DNA from: Brevibacterium mcbrellneri ATCC 49030
GTDB taxonomy: Bacteria; Actinomycetota; Actinomycetes; Actinomycetales; Brevibacteriaceae
Length of the DNA: 63,391 nucleotides
Assembly: GCF_000178455.1 (NCBI RefSeq)
Contig: NZ_ADNU01000047.1
Location: forward strand, 1-63,391
Direction: 5' to 3'
Positions 55,413 to 63,295 of this stretch are shown here, piece by piece. The position numbers were made by a program, and so were the translations under genes. A model generated the notes under the pieces. The model saw nothing but the letters and a program-made list of their open reading frames with translations, was not told the origin of the DNA and searched no databases. The number at the start of each line of letters is the position of its first letter. Position 1 is the stretch's first letter.

Positions 55413-55518
55413 ATGACGTGTCTTTCTTAAAATTAACTGTGTGTATTTAGTTTATCTTTCGAAAGAGCTGTCAGGGCGTTTAGTACCCTTTAACTGTTCC
55501 CGGACGTGAAAGAGGACC

Positions 55519-56016
55519 ATGAGCCAAGTTGTCGCCCGTTTGGGCAAACCCCACGGAATCCGCGGTGAGATGACCGTCGAGGTCCGCACCGACGACCCCG
55601 ACGAACGCTTCACGCCAGGCGCGACCTTTGGCACCGACCCCGACATTGGCACCCTCACGCTGACGCGCGCTCGCTGGCACCGCGACCGCCTCATGTTGAC
55701 GTTCGACGAAGTGCCGGACCGCAACCGCGCTGAAGAAATCCGCAACACCCTGATCACTGTGGACGTGAGCGAAACTGATGACGAAGATGCGTGGTACATT
55801 GACGACCTTGTGGGCGCCGAGGTTGTCCACAGTGGATCTGTCATTGGCACTGTGAGCGCGGTGACTCCAGGGGCGGCTCAAGACCTCATCCACGTGGAGC
55901 TTGCAGATTCCGGCCGGGAAGTGATGATCCCGTTCGTTGAAGAGATCGTGCCTGTGGTGGATCTGGATAACAACCGTGTGGAGATCGATCCGCCCGCGGG
56001 CCTTCTGGACATGTGA
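55519..56016 (+). CDS. rimM: Ribosome maturation factor RimM
   Basis: Assists 30S assembly by binding S19. The 165-residue protein starts [20 protein letters not shown] behind AGAGGACC and ends with the PRC-barrel [19 protein letters not shown]. Cut off from rpsP-khpA by the insertion, it probably uses its own promoter; TACCCT (55484-55489) is a candidate -10 box. Confidence 0.96.
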   Translation: MSQVVARLGKPHGIRGEMTVEVRTDDPDERFTPGATFGTDPDIGTLTLTRARWHRDRLMLTFDEVPDRNRAEEIRNTLITVDVSETDDEDAWYIDDLVGAEVVHSGSVIGTVSAVTPGAAQDLIHVELADSGREVMIPFVEEIVPVVDLDNNRVEIDPPAGLLDM

Positions 56017-56017
56017 C

Positions 56018-56833
56018 ATGCGCATTGACGTTTTCTCGATTTTCCCCGAATACCTCACGCCACTTCAGCTTTCCCTGATTGGCAAAGCGCAGGTAGACGG
56101 CCTGTTGCAGGTCAATGTTCACGACCTGCGCGACTGGACATACGACCGTCACCGCACAGTAGACGACACTCCCTACGGCGGGGGAGCGGGCATGGTCATG
56201 AAACCGGAGCCCTGGGGTGAAGCGCTCGATTCCGTGTTAAACACTCGCCCTGAACCACGCGAAGGCGAGGGACAGAATCAGGTGGGGGACACCTCGGCGA
56301 CGGTCATTGTTCCCAGCCCCGCTGGAACCCCTTTCACACAAGCACACGCGCGGGCACTTGCGGAAGAAGATCACCTGGTGTTCGCGTGCGGACGGTACGA
56401 AGGGATCGACCAGCGCGTGATCGACTGGGCCGGCGAGCAGGCGCGCGTGCAGATGTTCTCGATTGGCGACTATGTGCTCAACGGCGGTGAGGTCGCCACA
56501 ATGGTGATGGTCGAAGCAATTGCCAGGCTGATTCCCGGAGTCATTGGCAACCCTGGGTCACTCGATGAGGAAAGCTACGAAGACGGTCTGCTGGAATACC
56601 CCGTGTACACCAAGCCGGCGCAATGGCGCGGGCACGAGGTGCCGCCGATTCTGCTGTCAGGCAACCACGGGGCGATCGCACGGTGGCGACGCGATCAGCG
56701 TCTGGAACGCACCTTGCGGGTACGGCCGGACTTGATCGAACAGTTGAGCCCGGACGACCTCGACGCGCACGACCTGGAGGTTGTGCGGAAAGCACGGGAG
56801 GAGCGCGAGGCGAACGACGGTCGCGACGCATAA
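56018..56833 (+). CDS. trmD: tRNA (guanine(37)-N(1))-methyltransferase
   Basis: Methylates G37 in tRNAs read at CNN codons. The 271-residue SPOUT enzyme starts [13 protein letters not shown] one base after the rimM stop. Features: [31 protein letters not shown], and the knot [20 protein letters not shown] non-conserved loop after the substrate region (about residues 75-95, [17 protein letters not shown]) carries a CACCTCGG word. Confidence 0.97.
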   Translation: MRIDVFSIFPEYLTPLQLSLIGKAQVDGLLQVNVHDLRDWTYDRHRTVDDTPYGGGAGMVMKPEPWGEALDSVLNTRPEPREGEGQNQVGDTSATVIVPSPAGTPFTQAHARALAEEDHLVFACGRYEGIDQRVIDWAGEQARVQMFSIGDYVLNGGEVATMVMVEAIARLIPGVIGNPGSLDEESYEDGLLEYPVYTKPAQWRGHEVPPILLSGNHGAIARWRRDQRLERTLRVRPDLIEQLSPDDLDAHDLEVVRKAREEREANDGRDA

Positions 56834-57020
56834 CAGCGCGTCCACTCGCATTTGCCACCGCGCCCACCCGCGACTAAACTGGTGCCTTGCGTTTGCCGAC
56901 TTTCGCCTGCCTCGGAGGGCAAGAAAGTCCCAGTGAGCAGACGACTCCATCTCTCTAGGGTCCAATACCTAGACTGATCGTGCTTGAGTGATCCGGGGCA
57001 CTGCAAGTAGGAGAAAAACA

Positions 57021-57362
57021 ATGCAGAAGCTTGATGCTCTTGACTCAAAGTCAATGAAGTCGGACCTGCCGGAATTCCGCGCCGGTGACACCGTGAACGT
57101 TCACGTTCGCGTTGTTGAAGGTAACCGCGAACGTATCCAGGTGTTCAAAGGTGTCGTTATCCGACGCCAGGGCCACGGCGTTTCCGAAACCTTCACCGTC
57201 CGCAAGATTAGCTTTGGTGTAGCGGTAGAACGTGTTTTCCCCATCCACTCACCTGTTGTCGACAAGATTGAAGTTCTGAGCCGCGGTATTGTCCGTCGTG
57301 CGAAGCTCTACTACATGCGCGATCTGCGCGGTAAGGCTGCTCGTATTCGCGAGAAGCGCTAA
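57021..57362 (+). CDS. rplS: 50S ribosomal protein L19
   Basis: A 113-residue protein starting [19 protein letters not shown] behind TAGGAG, with [20 protein letters not shown] and the C-terminal [17 protein letters not shown]. The 187 bases between trmD and rplS hold two possible -10 boxes (TAAACT at 56875, TAGACT at 56970), so it has its own leader, usual for this gene. Confidence 0.97.
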   Translation: MQKLDALDSKSMKSDLPEFRAGDTVNVHVRVVEGNRERIQVFKGVVIRRQGHGVSETFTVRKISFGVAVERVFPIHSPVVDKIEVLSRGIVRRAKLYYMRDLRGKAARIREKR

Positions 57363-57373
57363 TTTCTGGTCGA

Positions 57374-58066
57374 ATGACACAAACAACCACGGGTGTGCCT
57401 TTGAGGCGACGCCCGTGGTTTTTGTTATCCGCAGTTGTTGTGGCCGCGCTGGTGCTAGCCGGGTTGGTGCGCGGGCTGGTGGTCCAGACTTTCACGGTTC
57501 CCAGTGAGTCTATGGAGCCCACGATTTCCGTGGATCAGCGGATCGCTGTGTGGCGGCCTGACGCTTTAACAGGTTCTATTGGCCGAGGTGACATTGTGGT
57601 TATCGACGGGCGTGGGTCTTTCGTGTCAGGGCAGAATTCGTCGTTGGGGCAGAAGGTGGGATCGTGGTTTGGGATCGGCCCGCGCGACGTGTTTTATGTC
57701 AAGCGCGTCATTGGTGTGGCCGGTGACCGCGTGAAGTGCTGTAACGATGACGGGAAACTCCTGGTCAACGGCGAACCGTTGGACGAGCCGTACCTCGCGG
57801 GCACAGTCGGGGGAGGCACTGAAAGTGAGCCAGGTGACGGAGGCACTCAAGCCGCCCGCGCCTCGGACGTCTCCCGCGCCTCGGACGTGGACTTCGACGT
57901 TGAAGTGCCACCGGACCGGCTGTGGCTCATGGGCGACAACCGAGCCAACTCCACCGACTCACGTAATCTGCTCAGCCGCCCGGGCGGGGGCATGATCCGG
58001 GTGTCAGACGCTGTGGGCGTGGTGATTGGGCACGGCTCGTCTATTGACCGAACGGAAGAAGGGTAG
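57374..58066 (+). CDS. lepB: Signal peptidase I (first copy)
   Basis: Removes signal peptides outside the membrane. The 230-residue protein has a cytoplasmic RRR stretch, one helix (PWFLLSAVVVAALVLAGLV), the catalytic serine in VPSESMEPTI, the lysine in FYVKRVIGVAGDRVKCC and the MGDNRANSTDSR box. Low-complexity insertion (GGGTESEPGDGGTQAARASD) precedes that box. The start codon lies inside the loop-proximal arm of the rplS terminator. A second lepB follows directly. Confidence 0.94.
   Translation: MTQTTTGVPLRRRPWFLLSAVVVAALVLAGLVRGLVVQTFTVPSESMEPTISVDQRIAVWRPDALTGSIGRGDIVVIDGRGSFVSGQNSSLGQKVGSWFGIGPRDVFYVKRVIGVAGDRVKCCNDDGKLLVNGEPLDEPYLAGTVGGGTESEPGDGGTQAARASDVSRASDVDFDVEVPPDRLWLMGDNRANSTDSRNLLSRPGGGMIRVSDAVGVVIGHGSSIDRTEEG
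57385..57420 (+). terminator. rplS terminator overlapping the start of lepB
   Basis: AACCACGGG (57385-57393) pairs with CCCGTGGTT (57412-57420), and TTTTG follows. The stem begins four codons into lepB, so transcription ending here would spare L19 and limit signal peptidase; read-through is needed for lepB. Confidence 0.7.
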
Positions 58067-58069
58067 AAT
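58064..58069 (+). promoter_or_regulatory. -10 box at the second lepB
   Basis: TAGAAT overlaps the stop of the first lepB and ends 6 bases before a GTG (58075) and 9 before the ATG (58078). No Shine-Dalgarno site is present, so a leaderless start at either codon is likely. Confidence 0.4.
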
Positions 58070-58077
58070 TCCCGGTG

Positions 58078-58800
58078 ATGGAAGATACGGCGGAAGAGCA
58101 GCACGAACCCAAGAAGTCCAAGAAGGCCAAGAAGGACTCACGCACGGCGACCCAAAAGTTCCTAGCGTCACTCAGGGAAATCGCGATCATTGTGGTGATC
58201 GCACTGATCGTGTCCACGGCGTTGAAAGCCTGGGTAGTGCGGTCGTTCTACATCCCGTCGGCCTCCATGGAAGACACGTTGCAAATCGATGACCGGATCA
58301 TGGTCAACCAGCTTCCGTTCGCACACCCCAAACGCGGTTCCATCGTGGTGTTTAACGACCCAGGCGGGTGGCTGCCCCCTGGGACTGCGGAAGAATACAA
58401 GCCCAACCCGTTCCTTGAGTTCGTTGGCCTGGCACCTTCAAACGCGGGCCAGCAACTGATCAAACGTGTCATTGGGGTGGGCGGTGACCACGTCGAATGT
58501 TGCGATGACCAAGGCCGCATCATGGTCAACGGCGTCGCGATCGACGAAACGTACATCAAACCGGGCGCCCCACCATCGGAAGTGGAATTCTCCGTCGACG
58601 TGCCCCAGGGCCACTACTGGGTCATGGGCGACAACCGAAGCAACAGCGCTGACTCACGCTTCAACGGCGACTCCGAAGGCGGCCCGTTTGTGCCAGAAGA
58701 CGAAGTTGTTGGCACAGTGTTTGTAATTTCGTGGCCCACCAACCGATTCTCGTGGGTGACAGCTCCTGACACTTTCGACAAGGTCCCCGACCCATCGTGA
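58078..58800 (+). CDS. lepB: Signal peptidase I (second copy)
   Basis: A 240-residue paralogue of the preceding gene. After a charged tail (EPKKSKKAKKDSRTATQK) come one helix (IAIIVVIALIVSTALKAWVV), the serine in IPSASMEDTL, the lysine in QLIKRVIGVGGDHVECC and MGDNRSNSADSRFN. Tandem lepB genes between rplS and rnhB are known in actinobacteria; substrate split unknown. It overlaps rnhB by four bases. Confidence 0.94.
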   Translation: MEDTAEEQHEPKKSKKAKKDSRTATQKFLASLREIAIIVVIALIVSTALKAWVVRSFYIPSASMEDTLQIDDRIMVNQLPFAHPKRGSIVVFNDPGGWLPPGTAEEYKPNPFLEFVGLAPSNAGQQLIKRVIGVGGDHVECCDDQGRIMVNGVAIDETYIKPGAPPSEVEFSVDVPQGHYWVMGDNRSNSADSRFNGDSEGGPFVPEDEVVGTVFVISWPTNRFSWVTAPDTFDKVPDPS

Positions 58801-59492
58801 CCAACTCGCCAGCACCTCGGGGCCGGGGGACACCTCGGCAAGGGCTTTCTGATGTCAGCGACGAACGCGCGCTGTTAGACGCCGGGGTTACCAGCGTCGT
58901 GGGCATGGACGAAGTGGGCCGCGGTTGCGTTGCCGGGCCTGTGGGCGTGGGCGCCGTGTGGTGCGACCTGGAAGCGCTGTGCGCCGGCGGGTTCCCAGCC
59001 GGGTTGCGGGATTCGAAGAAGTTAACCCCACGGCCGAGGTCGTTAGCAGCTGAGCGTGTCCGTGCCACCTGGGAGCATGCGGTGGTTGCATACGCGAGCC
59101 CGCAGGAGATCGACGCGATGGGGATTTCGGCCGCGTTGAGCCTGGCGGGACGGCGGGCGCTCGCCCAGTTGCCGGCGGCTGATCTGGTGATGTTGGACGG
59201 GAAATTCAACTGGTTGGGCACCGACCCGGGCCTGCTAGGTGGCGACGTGAGCCACGTGGAAGTGCCCCCGGTGCGCATGTATGTGGGTGGGGATGACCAA
59301 CGGATTCCCATCGCAGCGGCCAGCCTGATCGCCAAAGTCGATAGGGACGCTGTGATGAGTTCGCTGGATCGTGAGCACCACGGTTACGGATGGGCGAGCA
59401 ATGTGGGGTACCCGTCGCCTGCGCACAAACAAGCGATTGCGGACCTGGGCGTGACCCCGTGGCACCGCAAGTCGTTTCGCTTGGGGAAGTAG
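58797..59492 (+). CDS. rnhB: Ribonuclease HII
   Basis: Cleaves RNA in RNA-DNA hybrids, including single ribonucleotides. The 231-residue protein starts with GTG overlapping the lepB stop. After an unconserved N-terminus (TNSPAPRGRGTPRQGLSDVS) come the catalytic VVGMDEVGRGCVAGPV, LRDSKKLTPR, VMLDGKFNWL and KVDRDAVM. Two CACCTCGG words 18 bases apart lie in that N-terminus and a third at 59034. Confidence 0.95.
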   Translation: MTNSPAPRGRGTPRQGLSDVSDERALLDAGVTSVVGMDEVGRGCVAGPVGVGAVWCDLEALCAGGFPAGLRDSKKLTPRPRSLAAERVRATWEHAVVAYASPQEIDAMGISAALSLAGRRALAQLPAADLVMLDGKFNWLGTDPGLLGGDVSHVEVPPVRMYVGGDDQRIPIAAASLIAKVDRDAVMSSLDREHHGYGWASNVGYPSPAHKQAIADLGVTPWHRKSFRLGK

Positions 59493-59524
59493 CTTGCGGA
59501 CGGCCAATTCGCTGACGCAATGGG

Positions 59525-59530
59525 TAAGCT
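59525..59530 (+). promoter_or_regulatory. -10 box for leaderless DUF2469 gene
   Basis: TAAGCT lies at -12 to -7 from the ATG at 59537. Confidence 0.4.
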
Positions 59531-59536
59531 GAAGGC

Positions 59537-59851
59537 ATGAGCACGGAGGACCTCGAAGAGTACGAAGCCGAACTCGAACTGGCACTCTACCGGGAGTACA
59601 GAGACGTTGTTGGGCTCTTCACATACGTGGTGGAGACCGAACGGCGTTTCTATTTGGCCAATCAGGTGGATCTCAAGGCTCATCAGAGTGATGGCGAAGT
59701 CTACTTTGAACTGACGTTGCGCGACGCGTGGGTGTGGGACACGTGGAGGTCCGCCCGGTTCGTCAAGACCGTTCATGTTTTGACGTTCAAGGACGTCAAC
59801 ATTGAAGAGATCGCCAAATCCGACTTTGAACCACCCCGCGGAATCCGGTAA
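59537..59851 (+). CDS. DUF2469 protein
   Basis: A 104-residue acidic cytoplasmic protein: MSTEDLEEYEAELELALYRE, then VETERRFYLANQVDL, VYFELTLRDAWVWDTWRSA and ARFVKTVHVLTFKDVNIEE. This family is almost confined to actinobacteria and always follows rnhB. Function unknown. Confidence 0.92.
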   Translation: MSTEDLEEYEAELELALYREYRDVVGLFTYVVETERRFYLANQVDLKAHQSDGEVYFELTLRDAWVWDTWRSARFVKTVHVLTFKDVNIEEIAKSDFEPPRGIR

Positions 59852-59996
59852 CAGTCCAGTAGGAACCCGGTAGGTAACCGGGCAACTGTAGGCGGGCCCA
59901 GGGCGCGTCACTGGCGCAAGTAATGCAACCGCAGTTATTTTTATAGGCACACTTGTGTGTTGATGAAATGAACCCCAGTCGCAAGGAGCACCACAT

Positions 59997-61268
59997 ATGA
60001 CTGCGCAATCAGGTGGATGGAAGAATTACCGGTTCCCAATCTTGATCCTCACCGGCGTGGTCGTTGGTGCGATCGTGGGACTCATCTTGGGCGAAAGCGC
60101 CACTGTTTTGAAGCCCTTTGGGACGGTGTTCATCAACATGATGTTCACCCTGGTCGTGCCCATGGTGTTCTTCTCAATTGCGTCTGCTGTTGCGAACATG
60201 AACTCTGCTACCCGCTTAGGGCGCATCATGGGGTCGATGATGGCGGTGTTCATTGCAACAGGGATTGTCGCTTCGAGCGTCATGCTACTGGCGTTGGGGA
60301 TTTTCCGACCGCTCGACAACGTACAGGTCAACATGGACGAACTGCCTGAAGAGCAGGAAGAACTGTCTATTGGCGACCAGATCGTAGGTGCCTTCACAGT
60401 GGAGGATTTCAGCGACGTGATCTCCACGGAGCACATGTTGCCACTGATCGTATTCGCTGTTCTGATTGGACTGTCAGCCAATCTGGTCAAGGAAAAAGGT
60501 GCGGTGTTCCGCAGTTTCCTTGACTCCGGTAATGAAGTGTTCATGAAAATGACCGGACTGGTCATGTACTACGCGCCCATCGGTTTGGGCGCGTACTTTG
60601 CGGCGTTGATCGGGGAGTTGGGTAGCCAGCTGGTTGGCGGTTACGTGCGTGCCTTCGCCGTGTACTACCCAGTGGCGATCGTGTATTTCTTTGCGGCGTT
60701 CACGCTGTATTCGTGGCTCGCAGGTGGTGTGGGAGGTATGCGTCGCATGTGGGCGAACATCCTTGCACCGGCTGCCGTGTCCTTGGGAACGGGAAGCTCC
60801 GTCGCGACAATTCCCAGCAACCTGCGTGCCGCTAAGCGCATTGGCGTTCCGGATGACATTCGCGAAACGATCATTCCGATTGGTGCGACCATCCACATGG
60901 AAGGCTCCTGCCTGTCTGCGATTTTGAAGATCGCGTTTCTGTTCGCTGTTTTCGAGCGCGATATTTTCACTCCGCAAGCGCTGGCAATTGCGGTGTTGAT
61001 TGCGTTGCTTTCGGGAATGGTGATGTCAGGGATTCCGTCCGGTGGGTTCCTTGGCGAGCTCATGATCGTGTCCATGTACGGCTTCCCACCGGCGGCCCTG
61101 CCCATTATTTCGGTGATCGGCACCGTGGTTGACCCGCCAGCCACCACCATCAACGCTGCCGGTGACACCGTGTCGTCGATGATGGTTGCCCGTGTGGTTG
61201 ACGGCAAAGACTGGATGAAGAAAGAAGCTCAGGCGTCTGACGGCGCTGACCTTGGGGAAAGCGCCTGA
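59997..61268 (+). CDS. Dicarboxylate/amino-acid:cation symporter (DAACS, SLC1)
   Basis: A 423-residue transporter starting behind AAGGAGCACCACAT. Family marks: the serine-rich hairpin SLGTGSSVATIPSNLRAA, IPIGATIHMEGSC, the second hairpin LLSGMVMSGIPSGGFLGELM, and the substrate motif DPPATTINAAGDTVSSMM. Likely substrates are glutamate, aspartate or C4-dicarboxylates; the variant NAAGDT (for NVxGD) leaves this open. It is an extra gene between DUF2469 and yraN. Confidence 0.92.
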   Translation: MTAQSGGWKNYRFPILILTGVVVGAIVGLILGESATVLKPFGTVFINMMFTLVVPMVFFSIASAVANMNSATRLGRIMGSMMAVFIATGIVASSVMLLALGIFRPLDNVQVNMDELPEEQEELSIGDQIVGAFTVEDFSDVISTEHMLPLIVFAVLIGLSANLVKEKGAVFRSFLDSGNEVFMKMTGLVMYYAPIGLGAYFAALIGELGSQLVGGYVRAFAVYYPVAIVYFFAAFTLYSWLAGGVGGMRRMWANILAPAAVSLGTGSSVATIPSNLRAAKRIGVPDDIRETIIPIGATIHMEGSCLSAILKIAFLFAVFERDIFTPQALAIAVLIALLSGMVMSGIPSGGFLGELMIVSMYGFPPAALPIISVIGTVVDPPATTINAAGDTVSSMMVARVVDGKDWMKKEAQASDGADLGESA

Positions 61269-61283
61269 ACCAGGGGACGTTTT

Positions 61284-61366
61284 CCTGTGGATAGTGAGTT
61301 TTCCCTGGTGGCGGGCCCGCGTTGAGGTGGCGCGGTCCCTGTGGATGCCCGAGGTGTTTCCACAGG
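61284..61366. promoter_or_regulatory. Three CCTGTGGA repeats before yraN (DnaA-box-like)
   Basis: CCTGTGGA occurs at 61284-61291 and 61338-61345, and inverted (TCCACAGG) at 61359-61366. Each contains TGTGGA, the core of a DnaA box (TTATCCACA); the first, TGTGGATAG, matches 8 of 9. The last two form a hairpin whose 13-base loop holds a CCGAGGTG word. The wider gap 61269-61415 also has a CCAGGG/CCCTGG pair. Confidence 0.4.
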
Positions 61367-61415
61367 TAGCTGAGTATGTCTAGGCGTGAGTGCGTTGTGC
61401 GTTCAGTGTTGAACC

Positions 61416-61769
61416 ATGAAACGCAATCAAACTCTTGGCGCGCTGGGTGAACAGTTCGCAACGGACCATTTAAAAGGTCTGGGGTGGCACATCCTGGACC
61501 GCAATTGGCGGTGTCGGCGGGGTGAGATCGACATCATTGCCCGTGATGGCACCTCCGTTGTTTTTGTCGAAGTCAAAACCCGCAACACTGTGCGTGCTGG
61601 CCACCCGCTTGAGCACGTCAGTTACTTCAAGATGCGCACGTTGCGTGGGCTGGCGATTGCGTGGCTATCTGCTCAACCCGAATGGGTGCCTGAGTTCCGT
61701 GTCGATGTGATCGGCATTGTATGGAACTCCGGCCAGCCTGTTCTCACCCACGTGAGGAATGCCCAATGA
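61416..61769 (+). CDS. yraN: UPF0102 protein YraN
   Basis: A 117-residue protein of the restriction-endonuclease-like fold: LGEQFATDHLKGLGWHILDR, then RRGEIDIIARD and VFVEVKTRN carry the D-ExK metal-site pattern. Its role is unknown, possibly in DNA or Holliday-junction processing. It overlaps comM by four bases. Confidence 0.94.
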   Translation: MKRNQTLGALGEQFATDHLKGLGWHILDRNWRCRRGEIDIIARDGTSVVFVEVKTRNTVRAGHPLEHVSYFKMRTLRGLAIAWLSAQPEWVPEFRVDVIGIVWNSGQPVLTHVRNAQ

Positions 61770-63295
61770 GTTTGCACGTAGGACGATCAACCGCGGTCGC
61801 GTTGTGGGGAACACAAGGTACCCCGATTGCCATTGAAGCCAGCATTAACAGTGGTCTGCCTGGAATTGACGTGGTGGGGTTGCCAGATACGTCTGTGAAT
61901 GAGGCAAAGAAGCGCGTGCGCGCCTCGGTGGCGAACCTGGGATTTGCGATGAGTGCTCAACGCATCACCGTGAACCTTTCACCAGCCAGTGTGAAGAAGT
62001 ACGGGACCAACTTTGACTTAGGAATCGCAGTGGCGATCCTCCAAGCAGAACGCAGAATCCCGCAAGAAACAGACCGGGTGGTGTTTTGCGCTGAGCTGGG
62101 CTTGGACTCACGGCTCCACCCCGTCAACGGTGTCGTGCCCACGCTCATCGCAGCTAAACAAGCCGGACTCACCACCGTGGTGGTGTCCCAAGCGAATGAA
62201 AAAGAGGCGCGGATGTTGACGGGTCTTAACGTGATCGCCGCTAACTCGCTGGGTGAAGTGGTGAACCACTTTGGCGGGGACGTCCAGGTCCCGCAACTGC
62301 CTCCAGTGGAGCGGCACGCGACTAAGGGACGAAAACCGCTGTCCGTAAACGACTTATCCGAGGTGCAGGGGCAGGATGAAGCGCGGTACGCGCTCGAAGT
62401 CGCGGCCGCAGGCGGCCACCACATTCTCATGATCGGGTCGCCGGGTGCGGGCAAAACCATGCTTGCAGGCTGCTTGCCGGGGCTTTTGCCAGCGCTCAGT
62501 GAAGAGCAGGCCATCGAAACTTTCTCACTGCGTTCCATCGACGGGACGTTAAACCCGGAACACGGACTGGACACAACCCCACCGTTTGAAGCTCCGCACC
62601 ACTCAACGACCTCGGCGGCCATGGTGGGCGGTTCCAAACCCACTTCGATAGGCGTGTTTTCCCGTGCTCACCGGGGCGTGCTTTTCATGGACGAGGCCCC
62701 GGAGTTTCACCGCGACGTGCTTGAAGCGTTGCGGCAGCCGCTGGAGAACAGCCGGTGTGAGATTGGCCGGGCGTGGGGGACGGTGACGTTGCCGGCGGAG
62801 TTCCAGTTGGTGCTGGCGGCGAACCCGTGTCCGTGTGGTTCGGCGGTGGGCGATGGGAAGGCATGCCGGTGTACGCCGATTGCCAAGAGGCGATACCGGG
62901 ATCGGTTGTCGGGGCCGCTGTTGGACCGGATCGATATTCAGATGGACATGTTGCCGTTGTCTGCTGCGCATGTTCATGCGCGTGAGGTGCGGGAGTCTAC
63001 GGCGGATGTGGCTGTTCGGGTGGCTGAGGCTAGGCGCATTCAGGCCAGTAGGTATGCAGGGCAGGTGTGGTCGACGAATGCGCGGGCGCCCGGTAGCTGG
63101 TTACGTGCCTTGTTCGCGTTTACGCCACAGGAGACCGCGCCGTTGGATGCGGCGATGGACCGAGGTGATCTGACCATGCGGGGTTATGACCGAATCGTGC
63201 GGATCGCAACGACAGTGGCGGACTTGGGTGGCCGGGAACGCCCAACGGGTGACGATCTAGCGCACGCGTACACGTTACGGACCAGGGAAGGGTGA
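61766..63295 (+). CDS. comM: ComM / YifB Mg-chelatase-like AAA+ protein
   Basis: A 509-residue hexameric helicase-like ATPase. The N-terminal Lon-like domain (VALWGTQGTPIAIEASINSG; LPDTSVNEAKKRVRAS) precedes AAA+ motifs GSPGAGKTMLAGCLPGLLP, GVLFMDEAPEFHRDVLEAL and a cysteine cluster ANPCPCGSAVGDGKACRC. In Vibrio and Haemophilus ComM promotes branch migration of DNA taken up by transformation. It overlaps yraN and dprA by four bases each and has three CCGAGGT words. Confidence 0.95.
   Translation: MSLHVGRSTAVALWGTQGTPIAIEASINSGLPGIDVVGLPDTSVNEAKKRVRASVANLGFAMSAQRITVNLSPASVKKYGTNFDLGIAVAILQAERRIPQETDRVVFCAELGLDSRLHPVNGVVPTLIAAKQAGLTTVVVSQANEKEARMLTGLNVIAANSLGEVVNHFGGDVQVPQLPPVERHATKGRKPLSVNDLSEVQGQDEARYALEVAAAGGHHILMIGSPGAGKTMLAGCLPGLLPALSEEQAIETFSLRSIDGTLNPEHGLDTTPPFEAPHHSTTSAAMVGGSKPTSIGVFSRAHRGVLFMDEAPEFHRDVLEALRQPLENSRCEIGRAWGTVTLPAEFQLVLAANPCPCGSAVGDGKACRCTPIAKRRYRDRLSGPLLDRIDIQMDMLPLSAAHVHAREVRESTADVAVRVAEARRIQASRYAGQVWSTNARAPGSWLRALFAFTPQETAPLDAAMDRGDLTMRGYDRIVRIATTVADLGGRERPTGDDLAHAYTLRTREG

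Larger units (their letters stand above)
182..63166. repeat. Dispersed word CCGAGGT (best form CCGAGGTG), about 59 copies
   Basis: Hand count. Plus-orientation starts: 182, 391, 416, 907, 1571, 3051, 4313, 6689, 6753, 10011, 10914, 12179, 16385, 18610, 18872, 22293, 22579, 26410, 27324, 30069, 32740, 33601, 40840, 43440, 46892, 47077, 47925, 55817, 57583, 59034, 61349, 62358, 63160. Reverse (ACCTCGG): 3562, 5219, 6512, 7490, 8186, 8399, 10501, 13460, 17122, 24134, 25790, 29289, 29950, 30619, 32565, 39874, 39971, 43013, 45257, 45772, 46125, 49584, 56291, 58814, 58832, 62609. About 35 continue as CCGAGGTG and 18 as CCGAGGTC. With 58% GC and independent bases I expect 11-12. Confidence 0.8.

Noticed and set aside
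182..63166. CCGAGGT as a KOPS/FtsK-orienting sequence
   Set aside because: The two orientations are nearly balanced (33 to 26) in this window, whereas KOPS are strongly strand-biased; a whole-replichore test would be needed to be sure.
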